From: Acinetobacter ihumii
GTDB lineage: Bacteria; Pseudomonadota; Gammaproteobacteria; Pseudomonadales; Moraxellaceae
Assembly (NCBI RefSeq): GCF_900625095.1
Contig: NZ_LR130760.1
Location: 1,148,997 to 1,212,996 of the forward strand
Length of the DNA: 64,000 bases
Reading direction: 5' to 3'
A model generated the notes under the pieces. The model did no database searches and had not been told where the DNA came from. It saw only the letters and a list, made by a program, of their open reading frames with translations. This document shows, piece by piece, positions 47,475 to 58,260 of this stretch. The position numbers and the translations under genes were made by a program. The first letter of the stretch is position 1. The number at the start of each line of letters is the position of its first letter.

Positions 47475-48185
47475 ATGACTTCTTTACGTTCAACAAATAT
47501 TCCTGTATCAGCCCCATCTGCGGGGCTCCGTATTACGGAAATTTTTTATTCCTTACAAGGAGAAGCCAATACCGCAGGTTTACCTACTGTCTTTATTCGT
47601 TTAACGGGCTGTCCCTTACGCTGTACCTATTGTGATACCACATATTCTTTTGAAGGCGGTGAACGTCAGTTACTCGATCAAATTATTGAAACAGCGTTAT
47701 CGTTTAAAACACCTTATATTTGTGTGACAGGCGGTGAACCGCTTGCTCAGCCTAACTGTTTGCATTTATTGACGCGGTTATCAGATTTAGGTTGCCAAGT
47801 CTCTTTGGAAACCAGTGGTGCACTTGATGTGTCTAATGTTGATCCACGGGTATCAAAAGTACTGGATTTAAAAACCCCCACTTCTGGGGAAGAAAAGCGT
47901 AATCTTTTAAGTAATTTGGATTACTTAACTGCACATGACCAAATCAAATTTGTAATTTGTAACCGTGAAGACTATGAATGGTCTAAGAAACAGTTAAAAG
48001 ATTATCAATTGGAACAGAAAGTCAGTACCGTTTGGTTTTCTCCTGCATTTGCAGTTGAAACAGGTTCAGTTAAACTACCTCAGCTTGCGCGTGATATGGC
48101 GCAATGGATTCTGGATGACCATCTCCCAGTTCGCTTCCAGTTGCAATTACACAAACTGCTCTGGAATGACGAAACAGGTCGTTAA
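47475..48185 (+). CDS. queE: 7-carboxy-7-deazaguanine synthase
   Basis: A 236-residue radical-SAM enzyme in preQ0/queuosine synthesis. The iron-sulfur cysteines are C46, C50 and C53 (CPLRCTYC), and TGGEPLAQ follows. I chose the ATG at 47475 over a TTG-started frame at 47394, because the conserved start [11 protein letters not shown] then sits near residue 20. queC follows 38 bases later, so the two form an operon. No preQ1 riboswitch is visible upstream. Confidence 0.93.
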   Translation: MTSLRSTNIPVSAPSAGLRITEIFYSLQGEANTAGLPTVFIRLTGCPLRCTYCDTTYSFEGGERQLLDQIIETALSFKTPYICVTGGEPLAQPNCLHLLTRLSDLGCQVSLETSGALDVSNVDPRVSKVLDLKTPTSGEEKRNLLSNLDYLTAHDQIKFVICNREDYEWSKKQLKDYQLEQKVSTVWFSPAFAVETGSVKLPQLARDMAQWILDDHLPVRFQLQLHKLLWNDETGR

Positions 48186-48223
48186 TCCGCAATTGTCTTA
48201 TTTTTTGTTTTGGAGAACATCGT

Positions 48224-48892
48224 ATGCGCCCTCGTGCCATCGTTTTATTATCAGGCGGCTTAGATTCAACCACTTGTTTAGCTTGGGCACAAGCGCGTTA
48301 TGAATGCATGGCTTTAAGTTTCATGTATGGGCAACGCTCAACTACCGAACTTGATGCTGCCAAAGCTTTAGCACAAGCTGCTGGTGTTGAACATCGCATC
48401 ATTAATATTGACTTGGGTAATCTGGGTGGCTCTGCGCTTACAGATCATAACATTGAAGTACCCGATCACGAGCAACAAGGTATTCCTATTACCTATGTCC
48501 CTGCCCGTAATACAATATTTTTATCTTATGCACTGGCTGCGGCAGAAGTATTTGGAGCAGAAGCCATTGTGATTGGGGTTAATGCTGTAGATTACTCAGG
48601 TTATCCAGATTGTCGTCCTGAATATATTGAAGCCTTTACAAATATGGCACGCTTGGCAACAAAGGCAGGCGTTGAAGGTAAACCTCTTACATTTGAAACA
48701 CCTTTGTTACATTTATCCAAAGCGAATATTATACGTTTAGGGCTTGAACATGGCGTAGACTATAGTCAAACTGTTTCCTGCTACCAAGCAGATGCTGAAG
48801 GTCGTGCATGTGGGAAATGTGATAGCTGTCGTTTACGTAAACAAGGCTTTATTGAAGCAGGCGTCGCAGATCCAACACGCTACATACCATAA
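48224..48892 (+). CDS. queC: 7-cyano-7-deazaguanine synthase
   Basis: A 222-residue ATP-dependent enzyme that makes preQ0 from the queE product. The PP-loop SGGLDST is at residues 10-16, and the zinc-binding cysteines are C186, C196, C199 and C202. A TGGAGAA ribosome site precedes the ATG. It forms a pathway pair with queE. A small secreted protein gene follows after 16 bases. Confidence 0.95.
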   Translation: MRPRAIVLLSGGLDSTTCLAWAQARYECMALSFMYGQRSTTELDAAKALAQAAGVEHRIINIDLGNLGGSALTDHNIEVPDHEQQGIPITYVPARNTIFLSYALAAAEVFGAEAIVIGVNAVDYSGYPDCRPEYIEAFTNMARLATKAGVEGKPLTFETPLLHLSKANIIRLGLEHGVDYSQTVSCYQADAEGRACGKCDSCRLRKQGFIEAGVADPTRYIP

Positions 48893-48908
48893 TAATCAGG
48901 TACTATTT

Positions 48909-49319
48909 ATGAAATTATTGAACACGCAACTTATCCTTTCTTCAATTATGGCTGCTGCTGCATTTACTGCAACCATGACTCATGCCGCGGATGAAAACAA
49001 ACTGCAACAGGCTTATAAAAGTACCAATGTCAAAGGTGCTCTCATCAATCTTTGTAAAGATGAAACAGCAAAAGGAAATAAATTATCTGCTGCTGAAGTC
49101 AGTAAATATTGTACATGTGCCGTTGAAGCAGATGGTAAAATGACCAATGCTCAAAAATGGGAAGTACAAAGTGCGATTAATGCCAAGAAAAGTCCGGGTA
49201 GTTTAGCCTTTGTACAACAACAAAACAAAGACTTACAGGCTTGTTTTGGTCCTCAATTGACTGGTAAATTGAAAGGCTTGACTGAAGAAGCCATGAAATC
49301 TGCGCAAAGTAAGAAATAA
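48909..49319 (+). CDS. Small secreted protein of unknown function
   Basis: A 136-residue protein with a clear signal peptide (MKLLNTQLILSSIMAAAAFTATMTHA, cleavage near residue 26). The mature part has four cysteines (LCKDE, YCTCAV, ACFG), which could form disulfides in the periplasm, and a basic C-terminus. I do not recognise a family. I use the ATG at 48909, with AGG eight bases upstream, rather than an upstream in-frame start inside queC. It may be transcribed from queC. Confidence 0.75.
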   Translation: MKLLNTQLILSSIMAAAAFTATMTHAADENKLQQAYKSTNVKGALINLCKDETAKGNKLSAAEVSKYCTCAVEADGKMTNAQKWEVQSAINAKKSPGSLAFVQQQNKDLQACFGPQLTGKLKGLTEEAMKSAQSKK

Positions 49320-49378
49320 GTAAAATTTATAATAAGCGAGCCACTTTATGTGGCTTGTTTTTTCTGGAGAGAAAATAA

Positions 49379-49843
49379 ATGAGCAGCGAGAATATTTCAT
49401 TACCGAATCAATCTTTCCCTGCAACACATGGAGAGATCAATCTAACGGAACTTACTTCCCCTTGGTTAATTATTTATTTTTACCCCAAAGATTCCACACC
49501 AGGCTGTACTACACAGGCCGTTGGTTTTTCTTGTTTGAAAGATCAATTTGATGACTTAGATGCAAGTATTATTGGTATATCTCGTGATTCAGTCAAAGCG
49601 CACCAAAACTTTACCGAAAAACAATCTTTGAGTATTGAATTAATCAGTGATAAAGATGAAATGTTGTGCCAACATTTTGATGTGATTAAAGAAAAAAACA
49701 TGTATGGCAAAAAAGTCATGGGCATTGAACGCTCAACTTTTATTTTCCACAATCAACAACTGGTTAAAAGTTATCGCAAAGTCAAAGCCGCAGGTCATGC
49801 AGAACAGGTTTTAGAAGATTTAAAAATGTTACAACAGTCGTGA
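49379..49843 (+). CDS. bcp: Thioredoxin-dependent peroxiredoxin, Bcp/PrxQ type
   Basis: A 154-residue peroxiredoxin that reduces peroxides. The peroxidatic cysteine is C43 in PKDSTPGCTTQ. The resolving cysteine five residues on, as in E. coli Bcp, is replaced by Val48; another cysteine sits at C52. The atypical spacing could mean C52 resolves or that an external thiol does. A GGAGAG site lies before the ATG. Confidence 0.9.
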   Translation: MSSENISLPNQSFPATHGEINLTELTSPWLIIYFYPKDSTPGCTTQAVGFSCLKDQFDDLDASIIGISRDSVKAHQNFTEKQSLSIELISDKDEMLCQHFDVIKEKNMYGKKVMGIERSTFIFHNQQLVKSYRKVKAAGHAEQVLEDLKMLQQS

Positions 49844-49855
49844 TGCTTTTAGACA

Positions 49856-49894
49856 AAGATGTAGCTTGGAGTATTTTAATGAAAGCTACATCTT
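49856..49894. terminator. Inverted repeat between bcp and yceI-like gene
   Basis: A perfect 12-bp stem AAGATGTAGCTT/AAGCTACATCTT with a 15-base loop, between convergent genes. The T run is weak, so its role as a terminator is uncertain. Confidence 0.45.
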
Positions 49895-49921
49895 GATTTA
49901 ACTCAGAAAGATCAAACAAGA

Positions 49922-50500
49922 TTAAGGCTTTATTTTCCATTGACCGTTAATCTGAATATTAACTTTTTCAGCCATCCCATCCGATGCCTTTTTCATTCCA
50001 AAATCGCTAAGATCGACGCTGCTGCTAGAAGCAATATTCATCAAATTAGCAGTCTTGGGAACAGGTTGGAGAGTCGTATCGAAGACAGCAGGACGTGTTA
50101 CACCTCGAATGGTTAATTGTCCCAAAATTTGATATTGATGATTTCCTAATGATTTGAATTGATCACTTTTAAAGCTCACCGTTTTATATTGAGCCGCATA
50201 AAATAAATCCTTACCCAACAGCATATTCTTTATAGACGGTTGATTAAGACTGAGGCTATCTACATTTAAAATAAACCGTGACGACGCTTGCTGTGGTGAA
50301 TTTACATCAAAATACATGATTGCATGAACACTATTAAATTTTGCTTTGATAGTCGACATATTGGCTGAGTCAATATGCAATCCAACATAACTTGTTGGTG
50401 TTAATACCCAATTGGTTGCATAGCTCTGAGTTATAGTCAGGCAGATTAAGCCAGTTAAGCAAAGAAACTTTCTTCGCAATTGATGTATAGCCAAAGTCAT
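49922..50500 (-). CDS. YceI-family periplasmic protein
   Basis: A 192-residue secreted protein with a signal peptide (about 1-28, ending SYA) and a YceI lipocalin-like domain. It shows the pattern VGLHIDSANMSTIKAKFNSVHAIMYFD and later GQLTIRGVTRPAVFDTTL. Family members bind polyisoprenoids; the physiological role is unknown. It ends convergently with bcp. Confidence 0.88.
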   Translation of the reverse strand: MTLAIHQLRRKFLCLTGLICLTITQSYATNWVLTPTSYVGLHIDSANMSTIKAKFNSVHAIMYFDVNSPQQASSRFILNVDSLSLNQPSIKNMLLGKDLFYAAQYKTVSFKSDQFKSLGNHQYQILGQLTIRGVTRPAVFDTTLQPVPKTANLMNIASSSSVDLSDFGMKKASDGMAEKVNIQINGQWKIKP

Positions 50501-50543
50501 TGCAAGCCCCCAAATAAGAATACAGATTACTTCCTGTAATTCA

Positions 50544-51110
50544 CTATTTCAGATTCGACTTGTCATTTAATACGTACTTATTTTGCAGTTCCTGATATAT
50601 CGGATTTTTTTGGAAGGCTTGTAAAAAATCAATTGTACCTTGTGGAAAAGCCTGTGCTTGAATTTCACCACGATAATATGCTTCTCGGACTGGCGTTGCA
50701 GACAGGGAAGATTTCAAACTTTCTAACTCGACCATGGTCCATTCAGGAAAAAGCTTTAAGTAATAAGAAGATTCATCTTTAAAATGCCCAATCAAGCCAA
50801 TTTTTGCATGAGGTGGTGTGATCTGATTCACTAAGGTTTTAACTTGATGTACCCATTTTTCATCATCATAAACATCCACAATATGTACAAAATGAATCCG
50901 TTTTTGCTCATCTTCTGAAAAATTAGATAAGATCATTGCTTCACGTTCTAAGGCCAGAAAAGGATTTTTAATATTACGTTCTGGCTGTGCAGACCCTAAA
51001 GCCAAGATGACGTTCTGACTTTGTTGTAAGGCAATTTCAACGGTTTGCATGTGCGCAAGATGAAAAGGCTGAAAACGCCCAATGAAAACGAGATAATCAA
51101 ATGTATACAT
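50544..51110 (-). CDS. nadM: Nicotinamide-nucleotide adenylyltransferase
   Basis: A 188-residue nucleotidyltransferase of the NadM type. The N-terminal GRFQPFHLAH holds the (H/T)xGH-like ATP site, and LSATPVREAYYRGE is the ISxTxxR-like motif. It makes NAD from NMN and ATP. No Nudix domain is fused, unlike bifunctional homologues. It stands between the YceI-type gene and a divergent enoyl-CoA hydratase. Acinetobacter is known for an NMN-based NAD route. Confidence 0.88.
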   Translation of the reverse strand: MYTFDYLVFIGRFQPFHLAHMQTVEIALQQSQNVILALGSAQPERNIKNPFLALEREAMILSNFSEDEQKRIHFVHIVDVYDDEKWVHQVKTLVNQITPPHAKIGLIGHFKDESSYYLKLFPEWTMVELESLKSSLSATPVREAYYRGEIQAQAFPQGTIDFLQAFQKNPIYQELQNKYVLNDKSNLK

Positions 51111-51211
51111 AAACCAACTTCATTTTTTATGAACTCACCAGTAGTCATTTACAATTCATTTTACGACATAATGGCAAACATAAACCCAAGATTGAAAGCA
51201 AGGATAGTACG

Positions 51212-52012
51212 ATGACACTTCGCTGTATTCAACAACCGCATCAACATTTAAATGCAAAATTAGAAAATGGCATTCTGACGCTTGCCATTAACCGCCCTGA
51301 AGCCAAAAATGCGTTGTATGGTGAACTGTATTTATGGATTGCCCAAGCTCTGGATGAAGCTGATCAGTCCAGTCAGGTTCGTGTGGTGATTTTACGTGGT
51401 GCTGATGCCGACTTTTCAGCGGGTAATGATATGAAAGATTTCATGTCATTTATTCAAAAACCTCATGAAGGTAAAGCTGGTGATCAACCGCCATTTGTAT
51501 TACTTAAATCTGCTGCCAAACTTTCAAAACCACTTATTGTTGCCATTAAAGGTGTTGCGATTGGTATTGGAGTCACGATTTTATTACATGCTGATATTGT
51601 TTATGCAGACCAAACTGCCCTGTTTCAGATTCCATTTGTCAGCCTAGGCTTATCTCCTGAAGGTGCTGCCAGTCGTTTATTGGTCAAACAGGCAGGTTAC
51701 CATCGTGCCGCAGAGCTTTTGTTTACAGCCAAGAAATTTAATGCAGAAGTTGCTGAAAAAGCAGGTCTGGTTAATCAAATCAGTGATGATGTATATACAC
51801 TGGCTGAACAGACAGCCCAACAATTGGCTGCTTTACCGCTTGCATCCATTAAGCAATCTAAGGCATTAATGAAGCAAGACCTTGCCGAGATTGTACAATG
51901 TGTTGATGATGAAGCCGAAATTTTCATGCAACGTGTACGTTCGCCTGAAATGAAAGAAGCAGTTCAAGCTTTTATGGAAAAACGTAAGCCTGATTTTTCT
52001 CAGTTTGATTAA
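51212..52012 (+). CDS. Enoyl-CoA hydratase/isomerase family protein
   Basis: A 266-residue crotonase-fold protein. The oxyanion-hole segments are ADFSAGNDMKDF and VAIKGVAIGIGVTILLHADIVYAD, and PFVSLGLSPEGAAS holds a conserved Glu in the usual catalytic place. The reaction is probably hydration or isomerisation of an acyl-CoA intermediate; the exact substrate cannot be told. It is a lone gene on the plus strand. Confidence 0.88.
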   Translation: MTLRCIQQPHQHLNAKLENGILTLAINRPEAKNALYGELYLWIAQALDEADQSSQVRVVILRGADADFSAGNDMKDFMSFIQKPHEGKAGDQPPFVLLKSAAKLSKPLIVAIKGVAIGIGVTILLHADIVYADQTALFQIPFVSLGLSPEGAASRLLVKQAGYHRAAELLFTAKKFNAEVAEKAGLVNQISDDVYTLAEQTAQQLAALPLASIKQSKALMKQDLAEIVQCVDDEAEIFMQRVRSPEMKEAVQAFMEKRKPDFSQFD

Positions 52013-52186
52013 AACCCTATTTACCAATCGTAAACTGGCTAAAAAACATCCTGAGCATAAAATACTGCATCTGAATACAAGTGGATGACACGCATTTTAT
52101 CTCAGGAACTGCACTTTTTTACCAGCATAAAAGCATCGAGTGATATCCTCACTTATGATCTTTAATTATTAAATATTTGAACAGTT

Positions 52187-52972
52187 ATGACCAATTCAGA
52201 AAAACCTTCTCAAAACTCTTCACAAGGTTCCGAAAAAAAACGCTATTTTGAGCCTGCCCCACAAGATATAGATGTCGACAATTTTCGTAAAGTGGTTGAA
52301 AGCCGTCGCTCTGTACGTAAATTTACCGATAAAGTCATTCCAGCAGAAGTGCTTGATGCTTGTTTAGACTTGGCATTACTTGCGCCCAATTCGTCTAATT
52401 TACAGCCTTGGACGTTTTATGTAGTACAAAATCCCACCAAGAAAAAACAATTGGTGAAAGCCTGTTTAGGTCAACTTGCAGCAAAAACTGCGGCAGAACT
52501 GATTGTTTGTGTAGCACGAACCGATCGTGTCGATGAAATGGCGAAAAAGAATATCAGCGAGTTTCCATTTCCTGAAGCACCCGAAATGGTCAAAAAATAT
52601 TATCGCTTTATTCCTTATAATTACAAAACAGGTTATTTCAATGCGCTCGGCAACTTTAAAAAGGTTGCTTTTAAAGTGGCGCGAACGTTAGATAAACAAC
52701 TGCCTGTGACCGCATTTAACCCTGCCGATGCACAGCTTTGGGCGAGTAAAACCACCGCTTTGGCCTGTGAAAATCTGGTCCTTTCATTGCGTGCTTATGG
52801 TTTTGATAGTTGCATGATGGAAGGCTTTGATGAGCCAATGGTACGTAAAATCTTAAAACTGAATGACCAGCAATTTCCGATTATGGTGATAGGTGCTGGT
52901 GAACGTGCTGAAGATGGTGTATTTTTCCCGCAATATCGTTTTGACCGCAATTTATTTATTCAAAAAGTTTAA
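52187..52972 (+). CDS. Nitroreductase-family protein
   Basis: A 261-residue FMN-dependent oxidoreductase of the nitroreductase family. The FMN-contacting segment VVESRRSVRKFTDKVIPAEVLD starts near residue 35, followed by LLAPNSSNLQPWTFYVV. A Ser-rich disordered N-terminal 30 residues is unusual. The insertion around 110-170 is longer than in typical NfsB. The substrate is unknown. It converges with the NIF3-like gene, the stops being 2 bases apart. Confidence 0.87.
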   Translation: MTNSEKPSQNSSQGSEKKRYFEPAPQDIDVDNFRKVVESRRSVRKFTDKVIPAEVLDACLDLALLAPNSSNLQPWTFYVVQNPTKKKQLVKACLGQLAAKTAAELIVCVARTDRVDEMAKKNISEFPFPEAPEMVKKYYRFIPYNYKTGYFNALGNFKKVAFKVARTLDKQLPVTAFNPADAQLWASKTTALACENLVLSLRAYGFDSCMMEGFDEPMVRKILKLNDQQFPIMVIGAGERAEDGVFFPQYRFDRNLFIQKV

Positions 52973-52974
52973 TT

Positions 52975-53289
52975 TTATTGAATATCTAATATTTGCATAA
53001 ATTCAAAGGCAGGCTCTTCGTAAGGATGGCTTGCCTTTAATGCTTTTGCGACAGCGCTAGCTTTTTCTTCTGGAACGATGGTTTCGACACGCCATTCTTC
53101 AAGTTGTTCTAACTCATCCAGTTGCCCTAAAAAAGGTTTAGCTCCTTGAATTGGCTTAAACTGCCCTATTCCTTTCACTTGCCATGCACAGTGTTGATAG
53201 TTGCCAATACCCCCTGCTCCAGCTTCAAAAATAGCAAGTTTAGTCGATTCCAAATGAGATTCTGGTACGTAATAAATCAGTTTTAGCAT
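52975..53289 (-). CDS. NIF3/YqfO C-terminal-like small protein
   Basis: A 104-residue protein from the ATG at 53289. The sequence LIYYVPESHLESTKLAIFEAGAGGIGNYQHCAWQVKGIGQFKP and ASHPYEEPAFEFMQI matches the small alpha/beta (CutA-like) domain found inserted in NIF3/YqfO proteins and standing alone in many gamma-proteobacteria. The function is unknown. A frame extending to a TTG at 53295 is unlikely. Confidence 0.83.
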   Translation of the reverse strand: MLKLIYYVPESHLESTKLAIFEAGAGGIGNYQHCAWQVKGIGQFKPIQGAKPFLGQLDELEQLEEWRVETIVPEEKASAVAKALKASHPYEEPAFEFMQILDIQ

Positions 53290-53350
53290 AATCAATATGT
53301 TGTTAGATGCTTAAAAACATATTACCGAATAATCTTGAGTAGTGAAGCCA

Positions 53351-53467
53351 TTATGACTGTAAAACTAGATAATTGCCTAACATCCATAATAATTCTGCTG
53401 TCACGACTGCACCGAACCACATCCACCCCTTACGTTTTCGTGATATATCTTGCCCATTATTTTTCAT
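53351..53467 (-). CDS. 38-residue single-pass membrane peptide
   Basis: A short frame with a strong ribosome site (TTGGAGAAACAG just before the ATG at 53467). The product has a basic N-terminus (MKNNGQDISRKRKGW) followed by one hydrophobic helix (MWFGAVVTAELLWMLGNYLVL), fitting a positive-inside membrane peptide. The longer frame to 53533 lacks a ribosome site. I do not recognise a family. Confidence 0.6.
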   Translation of the reverse strand: MKNNGQDISRKRKGWMWFGAVVTAELLWMLGNYLVLQS

Positions 53468-53619
53468 ACTGTTTCTCCAATGTAAGATTGGTAATGAATG
53501 ATTAAAATAAAAGCAAAATTTGTACCAATCCAAACTGGCTCAAGATTTATAAAACCAAACAATTTTTCATCAACAATATTTGAGAATGGGAAAAACTTTT
53601 TTAATCATCATCAACCCAA

Positions 53620-53656
53620 TAAAAAACCACCTTTGATTAACTTAATCAAAGGTGGT
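53620..53656 (-). terminator. purL terminator
   Basis: A long stem ACCACCTTTGATTAA/TTAATCAAAGGTGGT (53626-53656), followed on the minus strand by a T run. Confidence 0.88.
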
Positions 53657-53678
53657 GATGTTTAATCGTTAATTGTAA

Positions 53679-56600
53679 TTAACCAATAAACTTACGTGCG
53701 TTACGGAACATACGCAACCATGCACCATCTTCAGTCCAGTCTTCCGGTTTCCATGAATGCTGTAAAGCACGGAAATTACGCTCTGGATGCGGCATCATAA
53801 TCGTAGCTCGACCATCTTTCGAAGTCACGCCCGTAATCGCTTCTGGTGAACCGTTTGGATTCAGTGGGTAATGTTGCGTCGGCTGACCTGAACTATCAAC
53901 ATAACGCAAAGTCACCTGATCATTGCTATTTAAGCTTGCCAAGTATTCATTGCTAGCAACCACACGACCTTCACCATGTGCGACGGCGATTGGTAAAATC
54001 GAACCCTGCATATCTTGCAGCAATACCGATACCGATTTTTCTACACGTACATTGACCGCACGAGCTTCAAACACTTCTGATACGTTACGATGGAAACGTG
54101 GCCAGTTGTCTGCACCCGGAATCAATGGCGCAAGTTGTGAAAGCATTTGGCAACCATTACAAATACCCAAGCTAAAAGTACTGTCACGATTAAAGAAGCT
54201 TTCAAATTGATCGCGTAATTTTGGATTAAATAGCACTGACTTTGCCCAGCCACCACCTGCACCCAACACATCACCATAAGAGAAACCACCACAAGCCACA
54301 AGACCTTCAAAATCTTGAAGATCAACACGACCTGCTAGTAAGTCACTCATATGCACATCAACAGTGTTGAAACCGACTTTGTCAAAGGCCGCTGCCATTT
54401 CAACATGACCATTAACCCCTTGTTCACGCAAAATCACCATATTTGGGCGGCGTGTTGCAATAAATGGCGCTTCTACAGGTTCGTTCAAATCATAAGTCGC
54501 TTGTGCAATTAAACCTTGATGATTTTGATCTGCGATTAAAGCAAATTCCTGATCTGCTGTTTCAACGTTGTCACGTAAACGCTGGATCTGATGAGACACT
54601 TCTGCCCATGCCTGTTGTAATTCAGCACGTGCCAAAGTTAAACCATTCACAGTCAATTGGTCTGTAGTATTGACACGTCCAACCAAGCTAATCGCATCTT
54701 TTAAGTTTGAGCTTTCAATTTCAGCTTGTAAAGTATCCCAATCAGCAGCTTTAAGTTGTAAAACTGCACCAATTTCTTCTGCAAACAAACTTTCAATGCT
54801 TTGTGGCTCTAAAGCAACACCCAAACGTGCTGCAAACATCATTTCAGCAACAGTGGCTAATAAACCACCATCACCGATGTCATGATAGGCCTGAACCAAG
54901 CCGCGATTGTTCCAGTCTTGAACTAGATTGAAGAAATCTTTTAGATCTTCAAAGCTATCCACATCTGGCGTGATTGTACCCATCGCTTTATACACTTGGG
55001 TTAAAATCGATGCACCAATACGGAATTTGCCTTTAGACAAATCAATACGGACTAAAACTGAATCTTGAAGCTGTTTAAGCTCAGGTGTCAGCGTTTTACG
55101 CACATCACTCACAGGCGCAAATGCAGTAATGACTCCTGACATTGGCGATGTAACGGCCTTATCAACACCTTCATCATTCCAAGTGGTACGCATTGAAAGT
55201 GAATCTTTACCGACTGGAATCGCAATACCCAATGCTGGACACATTTCCATCCCAATGGCTTTTACACCCTCAAATAAGGCTTGATCTTCACCTTGTTGAC
55301 CTGCTGCTGCCATCCAGTTTGCAGACAGTTTGATGTCGCCCAATTGCTCAATATTGGCTGAGGCAATATTGGTAATGGCTTCGGCAACCGCTAAACGCGC
55401 AGAAGCCGCAGGGTTGAGCAATGCTACAGGTGGACGTTCACCCATTGCCATCGCTTCACCTGTATAACCTTGTAAGCTAGTCGTGGTGACTGCCGCATCT
55501 GCCACAGGAACCTGCCAACGCCCGACCATTTGATCACGTGCCACCATCCCTGTAATTGAACGGTCGCCAATGGTGATCAAAAATGATTTTGATGCGACAG
55601 TTGGATTTTTCAACACACGGAAAATCGCATCTTTGAGATCGATGCTTGAGGTATCAAATTCATTGCCTTGACGTTCAATCGTTTCATACGAACGCTGCAT
55701 ACGTGGCGTACCACCGAGCATGACTTGCATTGGAATATCCACTGCATTGTCATGGAACAATGGATCTTCAACCGTCAAATGACGCGCTTCGGTTGCTTCA
55801 CCCAAAACGGCGAATGGACAACGCTCACGCGCACAGATTTCTTCAAACAATTCTAAAGATTCTGGACGAATCGCAAGTACATAACGCTCTTGTGCTTCAT
55901 TTGACCAGATTTCCATTGGGCTCATGCCACGTTCAAGTGAAGGAATCTTACGTAGATTTAGAATCGCACCTAACTCATGGTCATTCACTAGTTCAGGCAT
56001 GGCATTGGATAAACCACCCGCACCGACATCATGGACTGAAACGATTGGGTTAAAATCTTCCATGCGCCAGCAACTATCAATGACTTCCTGACAACGGCGT
56101 TCCATTTCAGGGTTTTCACGCTGTACTGAAGCAAAATCAAGGTTTTCGCCCATGGTTCCGCTATCTACAGAAGACGCAGCACCACCACCCAAACCGATCA
56201 ACATGGCTGGACCACCGAGTACAATCAGTAAATCACCCGGTTGAATCGCATCTTTTTCTACATGGTCAGGGCGAATGTTGCCATAACCGCCTGCAATCAT
56301 AATTGGCTTATGAAAACCTTTGACTTCACCATTGACGTTTTGTTCAAAGGTACGGAAATAACCATTTAAGTTTGGACGACCAAATTCGTTATTAAATGCT
56401 GCACCACCTAATGGCCCTTCAATCATGATTTGTAATGGCGATGCCATACGTGAAGGTTTACCGTAGTTGTCTTCCCACGGCTGCTCAAAACCTGGAATAT
56501 TCAGGTTAGATACAGTAAAGCCCGTTAAACCTGCTTTGGGTTTACCACCACGACCTGTTGCACCTTCATCACGGATTTCACCACCCGAACCTGTTGCAGC

Positions 56601-57515
56601 ACCTGCAAATGGAGAAATTGCAGTCGGATGATTATGGGTTTCCACCTTCATCAAGATATGCGCGGCTTGGCTCTTATACTTATAAACAAAATGCCCAGTT
56701 TCGTTGTCTTTTTTTGGATAAAAACGCTGCGTGTCATAACCCACGATCACCGATGCATTGTCTTTATAGGCTGACAACACTTCATCTGGCGACTCTTTAT
56801 AGGTATTTTTAATCATCTGGAACAACGATAATGGCTGTTTTTCACCATCAATGGTCCATTCTGAACCAAAGATTTTATGACGACAATGTTCAGAGTTCGC
56901 CTGTGCAAACATCATCAATTCGATATCGTTTGGATTACGCCCCAAATCGGTAAAGGCTTGAGTTAAATAGTCAATTTCTTGGTCAGACAAGGCAAAACCA
57001 AATTCATTATTGGCTTTGACTAGAGCTTGTTTTCCCTCACCTAAAATATCAATCGAGTTTAATGGCTTAGGTGCTGTTTCTAAAAATAGACGATGTGCAT
57101 CTTCAATCTGGCTAAACACGGTTTCAGTCATGCGGTCATGCAACACTTGCTTAACTTCATTGCTGAGTTGGGACACACCTTTTAATGTATATAAAATACC
57201 GCGTTCCAAACGATGCACTGGCGTATTACAGTTTTTAAAGATATCTGTTGCTTTAGATGACCATGGAGAAATGGTTCCAATACGTGGTGTCACCAAGACT
57301 TGTATTTCATCATTGGTCACTTGGCGTAATTCAAACGATGTACCATCATTTAAAAGTTGCAATGCAGATTGATGCTGTTGCTCGTCGAGCGCTTGATCAA
57401 ACAGGTAAATCCATTGACTGTCAAAGGTTTGGACAGAACTGATTGAAGATAAACGTGTTAATAGTTGAGCTTTCTTGAATGAAGAATGTGCTGGTGCACC
57501 GGCCACGATAAACAT
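53679..57515 (-). CDS. purL: Phosphoribosylformylglycinamidine synthase
   Basis: A 1278-residue large-type PurL that converts FGAR to FGAM in purine synthesis. An N-terminal domain is followed by tandem AIR-synthase-like halves ([33 protein letters not shown] around 290-322) and a C-terminal class I glutamine amidotransferase. The nucleophile Cys is in [12 protein letters not shown], and the His/Glu pair is in [10 protein letters not shown]. It is monocistronic with its own terminator. The length is standard for gamma-proteobacteria. Confidence 0.97.
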   Translation of the reverse strand: MFIVAGAPAHSSFKKAQLLTRLSSISSVQTFDSQWIYLFDQALDEQQHQSALQLLNDGTSFELRQVTNDEIQVLVTPRIGTISPWSSKATDIFKNCNTPVHRLERGILYTLKGVSQLSNEVKQVLHDRMTETVFSQIEDAHRLFLETAPKPLNSIDILGEGKQALVKANNEFGFALSDQEIDYLTQAFTDLGRNPNDIELMMFAQANSEHCRHKIFGSEWTIDGEKQPLSLFQMIKNTYKESPDEVLSAYKDNASVIVGYDTQRFYPKKDNETGHFVYKYKSQAAHILMKVETHNHPTAISPFAGAATGSGGEIRDEGATGRGGKPKAGLTGFTVSNLNIPGFEQPWEDNYGKPSRMASPLQIMIEGPLGGAAFNNEFGRPNLNGYFRTFEQNVNGEVKGFHKPIMIAGGYGNIRPDHVEKDAIQPGDLLIVLGGPAMLIGLGGGAASSVDSGTMGENLDFASVQRENPEMERRCQEVIDSCWRMEDFNPIVSVHDVGAGGLSNAMPELVNDHELGAILNLRKIPSLERGMSPMEIWSNEAQERYVLAIRPESLELFEEICARERCPFAVLGEATEARHLTVEDPLFHDNAVDIPMQVMLGGTPRMQRSYETIERQGNEFDTSSIDLKDAIFRVLKNPTVASKSFLITIGDRSITGMVARDQMVGRWQVPVADAAVTTTSLQGYTGEAMAMGERPPVALLNPAASARLAVAEAITNIASANIEQLGDIKLSANWMAAAGQQGEDQALFEGVKAIGMEMCPALGIAIPVGKDSLSMRTTWNDEGVDKAVTSPMSGVITAFAPVSDVRKTLTPELKQLQDSVLVRIDLSKGKFRIGASILTQVYKAMGTITPDVDSFEDLKDFFNLVQDWNNRGLVQAYHDIGDGGLLATVAEMMFAARLGVALEPQSIESLFAEEIGAVLQLKAADWDTLQAEIESSNLKDAISLVGRVNTTDQLTVNGLTLARAELQQAWAEVSHQIQRLRDNVETADQEFALIADQNHQGLIAQATYDLNEPVEAPFIATRRPNMVILREQGVNGHVEMAAAFDKVGFNTVDVHMSDLLAGRVDLQDFEGLVACGGFSYGDVLGAGGGWAKSVLFNPKLRDQFESFFNRDSTFSLGICNGCQMLSQLAPLIPGADNWPRFHRNVSEVFEARAVNVRVEKSVSVLLQDMQGSILPIAVAHGEGRVVASNEYLASLNSNDQVTLRYVDSSGQPTQHYPLNPNGSPEAITGVTSKDGRATIMMPHPERNFRALQHSWKPEDWTEDGAWLRMFRNARKFIG

Positions 57516-57733
57516 GTTGATTTTGGCTCCACGGGCAAGTCTTTTGAACTTTACCGCAATGTGACTTTAGAGAGAGCGCATATTCTACTGTGAAAAGGCA
57601 AAATCAGCTAGATGGAGAGCATGGATTTCTCTTATCTTATTCGCGAAAACGATCTTTATCGTAAATGCTCAAAATATATCCATCTCGTTTTAGACTAAAT
57701 GTTCTGAACTCATCTTCTTAAAGATGAGTTTAT

Positions 57734-58162
57734 TTATTTTAAAAACTTACGAAAATATTTCGGCGAGTCTTCATAATCTTGTGCAAGATAAAACTGATGT
57801 GCCTGCTTCCGATGATCACTCGAATGTAACTCTAAACGATCACAACCCCGCTCTTTTGCAATATCTTCTGCATATGCCAATAGAGTTTGACCCACTTTTT
57901 GACCTCTCAACTTTTCATCCACGCATAAATAAGCTATACGTGCAAAATCGCCTTGTAGCGCCAACTGAGGAATCATGCTCAATGACAGAAATCCAGCAAT
58001 CTGCTGCTGATACTCAGCGACCAGAATATATTGATCATGATTTTGATCAAATTCTGAAATTTTCTTTTCGATTGAAGCGACATCCTGATCATATCCTAAC
58101 TGTGCCAATAAAGACTTGATGACGGGTGCATCCTTGAGGTGTGCTTTTCGTACAATAACCAT
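57734..58162 (-). CDS. GNAT-family N-acetyltransferase
   Basis: A 142-residue single GNAT domain. Motif A, with the acetyl-CoA site, is DFARIAYLCVDEKLRGQKVGQTLLAYAEDIAKERGC (near 72-107), and DRLELHSSDHRKQAHQFYLAQDYED is motif B. The substrate cannot be predicted. A hairpin near 57708-57731 just after the stop may help termination. It sits between purL and osmC on the minus strand. Confidence 0.87.
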   Translation of the reverse strand: MVIVRKAHLKDAPVIKSLLAQLGYDQDVASIEKKISEFDQNHDQYILVAEYQQQIAGFLSLSMIPQLALQGDFARIAYLCVDEKLRGQKVGQTLLAYAEDIAKERGCDRLELHSSDHRKQAHQFYLAQDYEDSPKYFRKFLK

Positions 58163-58209
58163 CGGAATTTCTCAATATTTCATATATAGGTAAAGTTGCT
58201 CAATCCCAT

Positions 58210-58236
58210 AAAAAAAAGCTGACTTATGCCAGCTTT
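58210..58236 (-). terminator. Terminator of the OsmC gene
   Basis: The stem AAAGCTG/CAGCTTT (58215-58236) is followed by a run of Ts on the minus strand. Confidence 0.75.
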
Positions 58237-58260
58237 AAATTTCATTATTCAGCGACAGGA

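Noticed and set aside
57708..57731. Hairpin after the GNAT gene as terminator
   Set aside because: A 10-bp stem exists, but the minus strand lacks a T run and its T-rich side faces a strand with no upstream gene. It was kept as a comment only.
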